From positions 1 through 36,596 of the forward strand of contig JAFPZF010000051.1 in assembly GCA_017417385.1 (NCBI GenBank): 36,596 nt of DNA, written 5' to 3'. This document shows positions 15,694 to 23,693 of the stretch, one piece after another (position 1 is the first letter of the stretch; each line of letters begins with the position of its first letter). The translations under genes were made by a program, and so were the position numbers. Source of the DNA: Bacteroidales bacterium. Lineage in GTDB: Bacteria; Bacteroidota; Bacteroidia; Bacteroidales; Marinilabiliaceae. The notes beneath the pieces were generated by a model. That model searched no databases, was not told the origin of the DNA, and was given only the letters and a program-made list of their open reading frames with translations.

Positions 15694-16416
15694 ATGGACA
15701 TGAAAGACATATTCGGGGCGATAGCGTCTGGGGTACTCGGGCAGACGGGGCAGGCGCAGGGAGGCTCTACGGGAGTGGCAAGTCAGACGATGACGTATGG
15801 GAGCCACGTGTATACAGTCAGCGGTGAGATAAACGTGAACGACAGCAGCACGGGGAAACGGGACAAGCCGACGGCGAGCGTCTCGTTTACGAACGTTCCG
15901 TCGAGCTATGAGGAGTTTGAAGCCGTATATAACGGGCTACTCGGGAAGAGCATACAAGGGTGTGCGGCGATGCTGCCGATGGCGTATGAGCTGTATGCGA
16001 GGGATGAGGCGACGGGAGAGAAGTGCCTCGGACTCCTGTGTAACAGCAACGTGACGAAGGTGAACATCACGAGGATATTGAAGACAAAGATAGTCGCATC
16101 GAAGTATTCGCCAGCGAACGACCCGTATATACAGAGATACATGCCGGCGGCGCTGCTGAAGGGGGCGAGCGCGGGGAACGGGTATAGACCAGCGAGGCCA
16201 TACACCGTCGAGATGTGCGCATCGGTGAACAGGCCGTATCAGATGGCACAGGGGACAGACTACTACATCTACATAATCGCAGACGGATGGGACACCAACC
16301 AGAGGCAGGTCGAGATATTGAAGAGCAACAGGAGCGAGATGTACAAAGTGTTCAACTGCACATCGACGTATACGCAGTGCAAGATATACAGCGGACAGTG
16401 GGACGGGCTGGAGTAG
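15694..16416 (+). CDS. Uncharacterised protein, possibly DUF6935-like
   Basis: The 240-residue protein has no signal peptide or membrane helix. It starts with a short helix and a Gly/Gln/Ser linker (about 15-30), then a domain of about 200 residues containing YTVSGEINVNDS, LCNSNVTKVNITRILKTKIV and DYYIYIIADGWDTNQRQVEI. It resembles an uncharacterised Bacteroidota family that I associate, without certainty, with DUF6935. It lies alone downstream of the hairpin array and upstream of a strong terminator. Confidence 0.7.
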   Translation: MDMKDIFGAIASGVLGQTGQAQGGSTGVASQTMTYGSHVYTVSGEINVNDSSTGKRDKPTASVSFTNVPSSYEEFEAVYNGLLGKSIQGCAAMLPMAYELYARDEATGEKCLGLLCNSNVTKVNITRILKTKIVASKYSPANDPYIQRYMPAALLKGASAGNGYRPARPYTVEMCASVNRPYQMAQGTDYYIYIIADGWDTNQRQVEILKSNRSEMYKVFNCTSTYTQCKIYSGQWDGLE

Positions 16417-16493
16417 AGAAGCGCACGGGGAGACAGAAAGGGGATAATCGGTCAAACAAAGAAGAGAAGACAAAAAATTGCCAGATATGGGGA

Positions 16494-16553
16494 AAAGATG
16501 TAAATTAGCAAAGGTAATATAGTACTATGGCGTTGTGAAACGCATACATCTTT
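16494..16553. other. 9-bp inverted repeat enclosing a small hairpin
   Basis: AAAGATGTA (16494-16502) and TACATCTTT (16545-16553) are perfect complements and enclose GCGTT/AACGC (16530-16534, 16539-16543). With the terminator at 16575 this could be the 3' structure of the preceding mRNA or a short RNA. Confidence 0.45.
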
Positions 16554-16574
16554 AATGATTTTAAGGTTTTACAG

Positions 16575-16605
16575 GTCTCCGTCGTGATGACGGGGGCTTT
16601 TTTTT
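16575..16605 (+). terminator. Terminator between the DUF gene and convergent polA
   Basis: A 9-bp stem (16575-16583 with 16589-16597, two G.T pairs) is followed by eight T. Confidence 0.88.
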
Positions 16606-16679
16606 GTATTATAGGGAGAAACAAAAGGGGCAGGTCGACGAGACCCACCCCGAGAGCAAAAATCCAATGACAAACACCC

Positions 16680-19436
16680 CTAGTGCGCCTCGAGCCAGTT
16701 GTCTCCAATGCCGACCTCGGCAGTCAGGGGGACAGAGAGGTGGGCGGCGTTCTCCATCTCGGACTTGAGGATAGCGCTAACCTCGTCGACCTCCTCAGCA
16801 GGGACGTCGAGAACAAGTTCGTCGTGGACCTGGAGGATAATCTTAGCGCGGAGGTTGTGGGCCATGAGAGCGTCGTGGACACGAATCATAGCAATCTTAA
16901 TAATATCTGCCGCAGTGCCCTGGATAGGGGCGTTGATAGCGTTGCGCTCGGCGATGCCGCGGATAGTAGCGTTGCGGCTGTTGATGTCCGGCAGTTCGCG
17001 GATGCGGCCCATGAGAGTACGGGCGATGCCGGACTCGCGGACGTCGGCGACAGCCTTGTCCATATAGACCTTGACAGCGGGGAAGGAGGCGAAGTAGCCG
17101 TCGATAAGTTCCTTAGCCTCGGCGCGGCTAATATCGAGACGCTCGGCAAGACCGAAGGCAGAGATGCCATAGATAATGCCGAAGTTGGCAGTCTTAGCCT
17201 TAGAACGCTGTTCGCGGGAGACGTCTTCCGGGGAGACATTGTAGACCTTAGCGGCCGTCGCACGGTGGACGTCCTCTCCATTGAGGAAGGCGTCGATAAG
17301 AGCCTTGTCGCCACTCAGATGCGCCATGAGACGTAGCTCGACCTGACTATAGTCCGCAGAGACAATCTTGTTGCCCGGGGAAGGAACGAAGCACTCGCGG
17401 ATACGCTTACCCTGCTCCTCACGGACGGGGATATTCTGGAGGTTAGGGTTAGAGCTACTGAGGCGGCCAGTGACGACGACAGCCTGATTGAAGCTCGTAT
17501 GGAGGCGGCCCGTCTTGCGGCTGACGAGCTTCGGGAGAGCCTCGGCGTAGGTGTTGAGAAGTTTGACGAGCCCGCGATAGTTGAGAATCTCGCCGACGAC
17601 AGGGTGCTTGTGGGCGAGCTTGGCGAGAGAAGCCTCGTCGGTCGAGTAGGCGCCCGTCTTAGTCTTCTTGGCCTTCTCGTCAATCTTGAGACGGTCGAAG
17701 AGGACGTCGCCAACCTGCTTAGGACTTGCGACATTGAAGTTGACGCCAGCGAGCTGCCAGATCTTCTGTTCGCTAGCTGAGATCTCCTTCTGAAGATAGT
17801 CAGCATAGCGGGCGAGGGCGTCAGTATCGATACGGACGCCAGTCATCTCCATATCGGCGAGGACAGGGATGAGGGGTGACTCAATCTCGCGGAAGATACG
17901 CCAGAGGTCAGGATTAGCCTCTAGGAGAGGGCGGAGGACATTGTAGAGGCGGAGCGTCACGTCGGCGTCCTCGGCAGCATAGTCCTTGACGCGGTTGACG
18001 TCCACCTTGTCCATAGTCAGCTGGAGAAGCCCTTTGCCGATAAGCTCGTCGATATGGACAGTCTTGTAGTGGAGGAGTGACTCCGCCATATCGTCCATAT
18101 TGTGCTTCTGGCTCGGGTGGAGGAGAAAGTGAGCAATCATAGTATCGAAAAGTTCGCCACGGACGTGGACACCGGCAGCGGCTAGCATCATCATATCGAA
18201 CTTAATGTTCTGGCCAATCTTCATGATAGAAGAGTTCTCGAAGACAGGGCGGAAGAACTCAAGACGTTCAGCCTTACCAAAGAGAGGGACATACCAGGCA
18301 GTCCCCTCCTCTATAGCAACACTAAGACCGACGAGGGAAGAGTCGAAGACATCGACGCCCGTCGTCTCTGTATCGAAGCAGAAAGCCGAGCAACCGGACA
18401 GCCTATCGGCGAGGGCGCGGATGTCGTCGTCAGTATCTGCAAGGATATAGTTGTGAGGACGTGAGGCGATAGACTCGAGCTCGACGTCGGGCTGAGGTGG
18501 TTGTGGAGCCTGAGGGGCAGCAGGGGTGAGATTGAAGAGGTTAGGCTCAGTAGGGGCGGAGACGCCATAGGCGCTGTGGAGGCGAGGGGTGAGAGCCTTG
18601 ACCTCGGTCTCCTTCATGATAGCGTCAACAGCAGACCAGTCCGGCTGACGGAGGAGGAGGTCGTCTGGGGAGAAGTCCAGAGGGGCGTCCGTCACGATAG
18701 TGGCGAGCTTCTTGCTGAGGAGGACGAGGTCCTTGTTCTCCTCGAAGCGCTCCTTCATCTTACCCTTGAGTTCAGAAATATGCTCGTAGATACCCTCGAT
18801 AGAGCCGTAGGCGGCGATAAGCTCCTTAGCACGCTTCTCGCCGATGCCCGGGCAGCCCGGGATATTATCCGAGGAGTCGCCCCAGAGCCCGAGGAGGTCG
18901 ATGACCTGAGAAGGATTCTGGACAGAGAACTTCTCGGCAACGCCGTTGACGTCGAGGAGCTCGGTAGCACCGCCGGAGCGAGGGCGGAGGAGAGAGATGC
19001 CGTCGGTCACGAGCTGGGCGTAGTCCTTGTCTGGGGAGACCATCGTGACAGGGATGCCAGCGGCGAGGAGACGACGTGCGGCAGTCCCGACAACGTCGTC
19101 GGCCTCGAAACCCTGGGCGGAGAGGCAGGGGATATTGAGAGCGGCGACGAGACGCTTGACGAGAGGGATAGCGAAGGTAATATCCTCGGGCTGGGCGTCG
19201 CGGTTAGCCTTGTAGTCGGGGAAGAGGTCGTGGCGGAAAGTCGGACCATGGAGGTCGAAAGCGACAGCGACGTGGGAGGGCTGCTGCTTGAGGACGAGGT
19301 CGATGAGCTGTGAGGCGAAGCCGAAGAATGCGCTGATATTCTGCCTCTTAGAGTTCATCATAGGGGACTTAATGAAGGCGAAGTAGGCTCGATAAACGAG
19401 TGCGTAGGCGTCGACCAGGAAAGCTCTATTTTGCAT
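16680..19436 (-). CDS. polA: DNA polymerase I
   Basis: The 918-residue protein has the three domains of Pol I. The 5'-nuclease domain covers about 1-300 and includes GIGEKRAKELI. The 3'-5' exonuclease has its DxE motif in CFDTETTGVD near 354 and looks intact. The polymerase domain shows motif A (SADYSQVELRLMAHLSGD), motif B (RSKAKTANFGIIYG) and motif C (QVHDELVLDV). It fills gaps in replication and repair. It is transcribed alone on the minus strand, convergent with the upstream hypothetical gene and divergent from the 19917 gene. Confidence 0.98.
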   Translation of the reverse strand: MQNRAFLVDAYALVYRAYFAFIKSPMMNSKRQNISAFFGFASQLIDLVLKQQPSHVAVAFDLHGPTFRHDLFPDYKANRDAQPEDITFAIPLVKRLVAALNIPCLSAQGFEADDVVGTAARRLLAAGIPVTMVSPDKDYAQLVTDGISLLRPRSGGATELLDVNGVAEKFSVQNPSQVIDLLGLWGDSSDNIPGCPGIGEKRAKELIAAYGSIEGIYEHISELKGKMKERFEENKDLVLLSKKLATIVTDAPLDFSPDDLLLRQPDWSAVDAIMKETEVKALTPRLHSAYGVSAPTEPNLFNLTPAAPQAPQPPQPDVELESIASRPHNYILADTDDDIRALADRLSGCSAFCFDTETTGVDVFDSSLVGLSVAIEEGTAWYVPLFGKAERLEFFRPVFENSSIMKIGQNIKFDMMMLAAAGVHVRGELFDTMIAHFLLHPSQKHNMDDMAESLLHYKTVHIDELIGKGLLQLTMDKVDVNRVKDYAAEDADVTLRLYNVLRPLLEANPDLWRIFREIESPLIPVLADMEMTGVRIDTDALARYADYLQKEISASEQKIWQLAGVNFNVASPKQVGDVLFDRLKIDEKAKKTKTGAYSTDEASLAKLAHKHPVVGEILNYRGLVKLLNTYAEALPKLVSRKTGRLHTSFNQAVVVTGRLSSSNPNLQNIPVREEQGKRIRECFVPSPGNKIVSADYSQVELRLMAHLSGDKALIDAFLNGEDVHRATAAKVYNVSPEDVSREQRSKAKTANFGIIYGISAFGLAERLDISRAEAKELIDGYFASFPAVKVYMDKAVADVRESGIARTLMGRIRELPDINSRNATIRGIAERNAINAPIQGTAADIIKIAMIRVHDALMAHNLRAKIILQVHDELVLDVPAEEVDEVSAILKSEMENAAHLSVPLTAEVGIGDNWLEAH

Positions 19437-19645
19437 GATAAATCCGTTTTAGTTTCTGTAAAAATAGTCATATCTTAAAAAATATCAGAATTTTTTCGTG
19501 GGGAATTGCAACCTTAGAAATATGGATGCGTAATAATAGACAGAAACAAGACAATAAGTAGGGCAGCACCGAGAGGTGGAGACCCGAACAAGAAATAGTT
19601 TTTTCGTTGATTAGTTGATAAGTGTGTTTGGTGATTAATTCACGG

Positions 19646-19678
19646 GTGGGCGATGTCGGGACGACACCGCCCACTTTT
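19646..19678 (+). terminator. Plus-strand terminator-like hairpin without an obvious upstream gene
   Basis: GTGGGCG (19646-19652) pairs with CGCCCAC (19668-19674). Inside, TGTCG pairs with CGACA around a GGA loop, and TTTT follows. It faces away from polA in a divergent region, so it suggests a short RNA transcribed on the plus strand from about 19.45-19.6 kb. Confidence 0.65.
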
Positions 19679-19679
19679 C

Positions 19680-19815
19680 ATTTATAGGTGTGAGGTGAGG
19701 AGAGAGATAGAGCGAGAGAGAAAAAGAGGCGGCAGAGGGGCGGCAGAGGCAATGAAAAGAGGAAAAAGGGGGGATAAAAAGCGAGAAATAGGGGATAAAA
19801 AGGCAAAGAAAGGGT
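19680..19815. other. Gene-free purine-rich stretch with a direct repeat
   Basis: The plus strand is again mostly A+G. GGGGATAAAAAG occurs twice, at 19770-19781 and 19791-19802, 21 nt apart, about 45 nt upstream of the promoter of the next gene. A spacing of two helical turns would suit a regulator, but this is only a suggestion. No gene is seen. Confidence 0.45.
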
Positions 19816-19823
19816 GTAAATAG

Positions 19824-19854
19824 TTGAATGCGTAAAAGTTAATAACTATCTTTG
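19824..19854 (+). promoter_or_regulatory. Promoter for the hypothetical gene and frr
   Basis: TTGA at 19824-19827 and TATCTTTG at 19847-19854 are 19 nt apart and match the Bacteroidota pattern. The next ATG is at 19917. Confidence 0.68.
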
Positions 19855-19916
19855 CGAAAAGAAAGCCATAAGAAGGGCGAAAGCGAGAAAAAAAGGTCGT
19901 AGAAGAGCGAGATAGT

Positions 19917-20657
19917 ATGCCATACAGAAGACTGCCAAATACGGATAGTGCGAGGCTGCGTGCGCTGAAAGCGGCGGCGCAACATGCGGAGGAGAACAAG
20001 GGTCTCGGTACGCTTGCGATGAGCGAGCGTAGTGCGATGAGTGTAGTCTCGTTCACGCCGATGTTTGAGCAGACGCTCGCACAGATGAACGACATCAAGA
20101 ACAAGCAGCTTGCGGCGAGCAAGGCCGTCAGTGACACGGGGAAGGTGGCGCGGCTGTACCTGTCGCACTTCGTACAGGTCCTGAACATGTGCATAGCGAG
20201 GGGGGAGATAAAGCCGGAGGTCAGGAATCTACTAGGGCTGGAGGAGGCTGCGGTCCCGGACATATCGGGAGACAGCCAGTTGATAGAATGGGGACACAAG
20301 ATAGTCGAGGGCGAGGAGAAGCGCATGTCGATGGGCGGAGGGAACAGGATATACAATCCGTCGATAGCACTCGTAAAGGTGAAGCTACAGATATTCGAGG
20401 AGAACTATAACAAGTATAAGGACTCCGTCGGGACGAGCATGAAGTATCATGACAAGATCGACGAGATGAGGGAGAAGGCGGACGCGCTGATACTGGAGCT
20501 ATGGAACGAGATAGAGGCGAAGTACTCGCCGGTGGACAGTGACGAGAAGCGCGAGGAGTGCCAGAAGTGCGGAGTCGTATATTTCTACAGGCCTGTGGAG
20601 CGACAGCGGGATTTCCTGGCGGGTCAGATGACAGACATCGACTCGAGCATGGAATAG
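19917..20657 (+). CDS. Conserved Bacteroidota hypothetical protein upstream of frr
   Basis: The 246-residue protein begins MPYRRLPNTDSARLRALKAA, a form I have seen in many Bacteroidota proteins of unknown function. It is largely helical without signal peptide or membrane helices. A helical region about 145-205 is rich in charged residues. Near the C-terminus is a single CQKCG knuckle (about 217-221), too small by itself for a zinc ribbon. It is 55 nt upstream of frr and has its own promoter. Confidence 0.72.
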   Translation: MPYRRLPNTDSARLRALKAAAQHAEENKGLGTLAMSERSAMSVVSFTPMFEQTLAQMNDIKNKQLAASKAVSDTGKVARLYLSHFVQVLNMCIARGEIKPEVRNLLGLEEAAVPDISGDSQLIEWGHKIVEGEEKRMSMGGGNRIYNPSIALVKVKLQIFEENYNKYKDSVGTSMKYHDKIDEMREKADALILELWNEIEAKYSPVDSDEKREECQKCGVVYFYRPVERQRDFLAGQMTDIDSSME

Positions 20658-20712
20658 GGGAAAGTCAAGAAAGGAAACCAACGAAAGACAATAAACAAAC
20701 TAACAGACAGAT

Positions 20713-21276
20713 ATGGAAGAAGAACTGGAACTGCTGCTCGAGGACGTCAAGGAGCAGATGGATAAGGCGACCCAGCACCTTGACTACGAGCTTGGCAAGA
20801 TCAGGGCAGGCAAGGCAAATCCTCACGTACTGGACGACGTGAAGGTCGAGTATTTCGGCACGCTTACCCCGCTTGCGCAGGTGGCGAGCGTGACAGTCCC
20901 TGACCCACGCACGATAGCGATAAAGCCGTGGGAGAAGAGCATGATAGCGCCGATAGAGAAGGCTATCATGGCGGCGAATCTCGGTCTGAATCCGGACAAC
21001 AATGGAGAGATGATAAGGATCATCATCCCGCCGTTGACAGAGGAGAGGCGCAAGGACCTGGCGAAGATGGCGAAGAAGACCTGCGAGGATGCGCGCATAG
21101 TAGTCCGCAACGCACGTCGCGACTCCATCGAGGAGCTGAAGAAGATGAAGAAGAACGGACTCGCCGAGGACCTCGAGAAGGACAAGGAGGCAGAGGTCCA
21201 GAAGATACACGACGGCTACATGAAGAAGATAGACGACATGTATGCTGCGAAGGAGAAGGACATCATGACCGTATAA
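20713..21276 (+). CDS. frr: Ribosome recycling factor
   Basis: The 187-residue length is exact for the family. The characteristic segments are present: LGKIRAGKANPHVLDDVKVEYFG, here identified by IRAGKANP and VEYFGTLTPL, then DPRTIAIKPWEKSMI, and LTEERRKDLAKMAKK. The protein splits post-termination ribosomes together with EF-G. A strong terminator follows within 35 nt. Confidence 0.98.
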   Translation: MEEELELLLEDVKEQMDKATQHLDYELGKIRAGKANPHVLDDVKVEYFGTLTPLAQVASVTVPDPRTIAIKPWEKSMIAPIEKAIMAANLGLNPDNNGEMIRIIIPPLTEERRKDLAKMAKKTCEDARIVVRNARRDSIEELKKMKKNGLAEDLEKDKEAEVQKIHDGYMKKIDDMYAAKEKDIMTV

Positions 21277-21306
21277 AGGGCTCTAAGAGAGGGCTGAGAG
21301 ATACCG

Positions 21307-21350
21307 AGTAGGAGGGGAATGCGAAGGCATTTCCCTCCTACTGTTGTTTT
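21307..21350 (+). terminator. Strong terminator of frr
   Basis: A 16-bp stem (21307-21322 with 21327-21342, one G.T pair, GAAG loop) is followed by GTTGTTTT. The same sequence design recurs at 23568. Confidence 0.95.
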
Positions 21351-21575
21351 ATTATGGGGAGATATTTAGGCGCGGGAAGTTAACATAAGAGTGGTCAAGG
21401 CTAATAGAAGGCTAACCCAGAGAGCGATTAGGAATGTGCAATTAGCAATTAGGGATGAGGCGGCGGGGAGGCAGAGAGGGGGGGAGGAGAAGAAGCGGAG
21501 AGGCTGTAGACAGTATATAGACTTGAGATGGCAAATTCTGTCAGCAAGGGAGAGAAGGATGAATAGATTTTTTTA

Positions 21576-21583
21576 TACATTTG
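21576..21583 (+). promoter_or_regulatory. -7 promoter element upstream of the structured RNA
   Basis: TACATTTG, followed by C, matches the consensus exactly. Transcription from here would start near 21590, about 60 nt before the first stem of the predicted RNA. Upstream, 21390-21425 shares TAGAAGGCTAACC with 15652-15665. Confidence 0.68.
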
Positions 21584-21647
21584 CGAAACGAACAAACAAA
21601 AACAAGACACAGACATAGGAAAAGAAATATAACTAAAATACTAACAA

Positions 21648-21837
21648 GGCATTAGCTATTATTCGCATTCAAAACAAAAGCGTCGGAAACTCTTGATTTT
21701 GAAAGAAGTCAGGTAATGCCATTCACGGAGGCGTAAGTGCTCCGTACCACCTTGTAGAGTTAATGCTCGCACCGAAAAAGTGTGAGCTGACTAAAGGTGG
21801 AACGGGGTTCATCCGACGCTCCCCGTGAATGCGATAG
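21648..21837 (+). ncRNA. Candidate structured RNA with a loop-loop pseudoknot
   Basis: The stems are: 21648-21654 with 21714-21720; 21668-21674 with 21697-21703; 21720-21728 with 21823-21831; 21747-21753 with 21794-21800; 21765-21772 with 21780-21787 (one G.T); 21725-21730 with 21740-21745; and 21803-21807 with 21821-21825. Some share bases and must compete. The loop of the second stem holds AGCGTCGGA (21679-21687), the perfect complement of TCCGACGCT (21812-21820) in the loop of the last hairpin, a 9-bp kissing interaction. TCGCATTCA (21663-21671) can alternatively pair with TGAATGCGA (21826-21834). The HTH gene ATG is 76 nt downstream and a promoter is upstream. I do not recognise a known riboswitch, tmRNA, RNase P or SRP RNA. 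Confidence 0.75.
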
Positions 21838-21912
21838 AGAGGCTCACACCTTTCTTATATATATACCAGGCGAAGAGTGACTGATAGGTGGTGCCGCTAT
21901 CGAGTCACGGAT

Positions 21913-22170
21913 ATGGGAGGAAAAACGATAGGGCTACATATAGGTAGAATAGTCGAGAAGGAGCTAAGGAGTCAGAGGAGGAGTGCGGCCTGGCTTGCGG
22001 AGCAATTGAGTTGCACACGCTCTAACATATACGGGATATTTGCAAGGGAGAACATAGACGTGGAACTACTTATACGCCTCTCGCTAGTCCTCCGTCATAA
22101 CTTTCTACAGGACGTCTCAATAATAGTACAGGACCACATATCCTCCTCTGACAGTTCAAGAAACCCTTGA
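21913..22170 (+). CDS. Small XRE-like helix-turn-helix DNA-binding protein
   Basis: From the ATG at 21913 the product is 85 residues. It contains HIGRIVEKELRSQRRSAAWL, then AEQLSCTRSNIYGIFARENI with the recognition helix, then DVELLIRLSLVLRHNFLQDVS. This is a form of HTH protein very common in Bacteroidota, usually an uncharacterised regulator. The open frame extends 12 codons upstream to a GTG at 21877, but the conserved part starts after the ATG. It follows the candidate structured RNA, which could be its leader. Confidence 0.85.
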   Translation: MGGKTIGLHIGRIVEKELRSQRRSAAWLAEQLSCTRSNIYGIFARENIDVELLIRLSLVLRHNFLQDVSIIVQDHISSSDSSRNP

Positions 22171-22225
22171 CATTTTGTCAAGTATCCCGATACAAGATAC
22201 TTCCAAAAGGACTGTTGGCTGTTGT

Positions 22226-22233
22226 TAAATTTG
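22226..22233 (+). promoter_or_regulatory. -7 promoter element for the two exported proteins
   Basis: TAAATTTG, followed by C, lies 22 nt before the ATG of the next gene; no convincing -33 box at the right distance. Confidence 0.6.
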
Positions 22234-22255
22234 CAGCAGTAAAAACAAAACAAGT

Positions 22256-23068
22256 ATGAAAAGAGTACTAACTGCTGCTATCGCCATAATCTATTCGGCT
22301 ATGGCACAAGCTCAATTTTCTAATCCGAAGGGCGTCAGCATGAATCAGATGCTCTCTGGCTTGAGCGTAGAGAAGATGTTCCAGTTTGTCAGAGTCGACA
22401 AGTCATCATTCGACATCAAGAATCCGAGTAAAGAATGGGTTACGGAGACGGTCTATTACCCTGACAATTCCGAGGAATGCACGATGGTCTCGTTCAACAA
22501 GCAGGGGAAGGTCGAGGCGTATTGGTGCTGGTGCCTGGGAGGCGAGACACCAGACCCGTACATCATAATGGACTACGACACGAAGGGTCAGTTGAAGAGC
22601 TACTGCGGTTTCGTTGATAAGTTGAACTTTGGCGGCTACTGCGTCGTCAACGAACAAGCGAACGAAGTTGTCTACTGTCATTCTTACTGGTCGGACAATA
22701 GAGGCAAAGAGGTCTTCAAGTTCAAGCGTGACCAATCAAAGCGCATTGTCTCGGTGACCGCTGAATTGGAGGAGGGGACAGCGTACAACTGCAGTCTCAA
22801 GTATGATGCTAAAGGCAGACTGATAGAGGAGAAGTCGACCATCAATGGTGTCATCCCATTTTTCAGCCGCCAATTGACATACAACCAGAAGGGACTCGTC
22901 GAGACAGAGACAATGACTTCGCCCAACGTAGGAACCGTGAACTATGCGTACTTATACACATACGGCAAGGATGGGGATTGGGTTAAGCGCATGTGCTATA
23001 ATGAAGGCAAGCTAGTCAACCGCACAGAACGGGAGTACGAACGGATAATGGGGGACCCTATCTACTAA
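22256..23068 (+). CDS. Secreted protein with RHS/YD-like strand repeats
   Basis: The 270-residue protein has a signal peptide ending near AQAQF (about residue 20). After a unique N-terminal part it contains several strand-turn units such as MDYDTKGQLKSYCGF, LKYDAKGRLIEEKS, LTYNQKGLVETETM and YTYGKDGDWVKRM, which resemble YD/RHS-type beta repeats or MORN-like antitoxin repeats. Such repeats form extended sheets; binding or surface roles are possible but unproven. It is followed at 13 nt by a second envelope gene. Confidence 0.78.
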   Translation: MKRVLTAAIAIIYSAMAQAQFSNPKGVSMNQMLSGLSVEKMFQFVRVDKSSFDIKNPSKEWVTETVYYPDNSEECTMVSFNKQGKVEAYWCWCLGGETPDPYIIMDYDTKGQLKSYCGFVDKLNFGGYCVVNEQANEVVYCHSYWSDNRGKEVFKFKRDQSKRIVSVTAELEEGTAYNCSLKYDAKGRLIEEKSTINGVIPFFSRQLTYNQKGLVETETMTSPNVGTVNYAYLYTYGKDGDWVKRMCYNEGKLVNRTEREYERIMGDPIY

Positions 23069-23080
23069 TCAAGAGATAAA

Positions 23081-23521
23081 ATGATCAAGAAGATACTGAA
23101 GTGGACAGGCATCATCGTAGGCGCCTTTGCCATCTTGATTGTTCTCGCTGCAATCTTCGACAGTGGTTCGTCATCGGACATTCAGCCACCCGACGTTGAT
23201 GAGTTAACGAATCCGACCCATTATGTCCGCTTGAACAACAATGAAATCTACCTAAAAGAGTCAAGCCTCTTGTTTGATGACCAGTATGCTCTCAGGGGTT
23301 CCATCAAAAACACAGCATGTTATTGCAAGCTGGACGATATACTCATACAGATTCGCTACTACTCCAAGAACGATGTTCTACTCGACACACAGCACTATTT
23401 AATAGATCTATCTCTCGAACCTTGGGAGGAGAAGACTTTCGACCTCAATGTCAAACGTCCTTCTGACACCAATGAATACAAAGTAGAAATACTCGACGCA
23501 AAAACGACGAAGGTAAGATGA
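23081..23521 (+). CDS. Membrane-anchored protein with a beta-sandwich-like domain
   Basis: The 146-residue protein has one N-terminal transmembrane helix (about 5-26). The rest is a soluble domain of about 110 residues with the strand pattern LRGSIKNTACYCKLDDILIQIRYYSKNDVLLDTQHY (seen from GSIKNTA to LLDTQHY), which resembles an FxLYD-type immunoglobulin-like fold. Its function is unknown. It is co-transcribed with the preceding gene and followed by a terminator. Confidence 0.75.
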   Translation: MIKKILKWTGIIVGAFAILIVLAAIFDSGSSSDIQPPDVDELTNPTHYVRLNNNEIYLKESSLLFDDQYALRGSIKNTACYCKLDDILIQIRYYSKNDVLLDTQHYLIDLSLEPWEEKTFDLNVKRPSDTNEYKVEILDAKTTKVR

Positions 23522-23567
23522 GGGTTAACATCATGAGTCTTCGATAAGACACAGGAGAGGAAGAACT

Positions 23568-23612
23568 AGTAGGAGGGGAACGCTGGGGCGTTTTCCTCCT
23601 ACTGTTGTTTTA
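23568..23612 (+). terminator. Strong terminator, second copy of the frr-type design
   Basis: A 16-bp stem (23568-23583 with 23588-23603, two G.T pairs) is followed by GTTGTTTTAT. The left arm starts with the same 13 nt as that of the frr terminator (AGTAGGAGGGGAA) and the tail CCTCCTACTGTTGTTTTAT is the same. Confidence 0.93.
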
Positions 23613-23634
23613 TGGGGAAGAGGGGGAAAGAGAA

Positions 23635-23669
23635 GAGAGGCTGTCGTCGGCGAGCGATGACAGCCTCTC
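23635..23669. terminator. Hairpin between convergent genes, likely dcuB terminator
   Basis: A 14-bp stem (23635-23648 with 23656-23669, one G.T pair, 7-nt loop) lies 25 nt after dcuB. The downstream sequence on the minus strand is pyrimidine-rich (TTCTCTTTCCCCC) rather than a clean T run. Confidence 0.7.
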
Positions 23670-23693
23670 GAAGCTTTTAACTATATAGGGAAA

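Noticed and set aside
16508-16516. Minus-strand promoter for an antisense gene
   Set aside because: The -7 match is good, but no -33 element and no gene follow on that strand; kept only as part of a finding.
18501-19313. 270-residue frame antisense to polA
   Set aside because: polA is unmistakable on the minus strand; the antisense frame is a shadow of its codon bias.
19565-19600. SAM riboswitch-like GAGAGGTGGAG
   Set aside because: Only this short piece matches; the other conserved segments are missing and no methionine gene follows.
21790-21835. T-box riboswitch, suggested by AAAGGTGGAAC
   Set aside because: There is no specifier loop or aminoacyl-tRNA synthetase/amino-acid gene downstream, and the antiterminator/terminator pair is absent.
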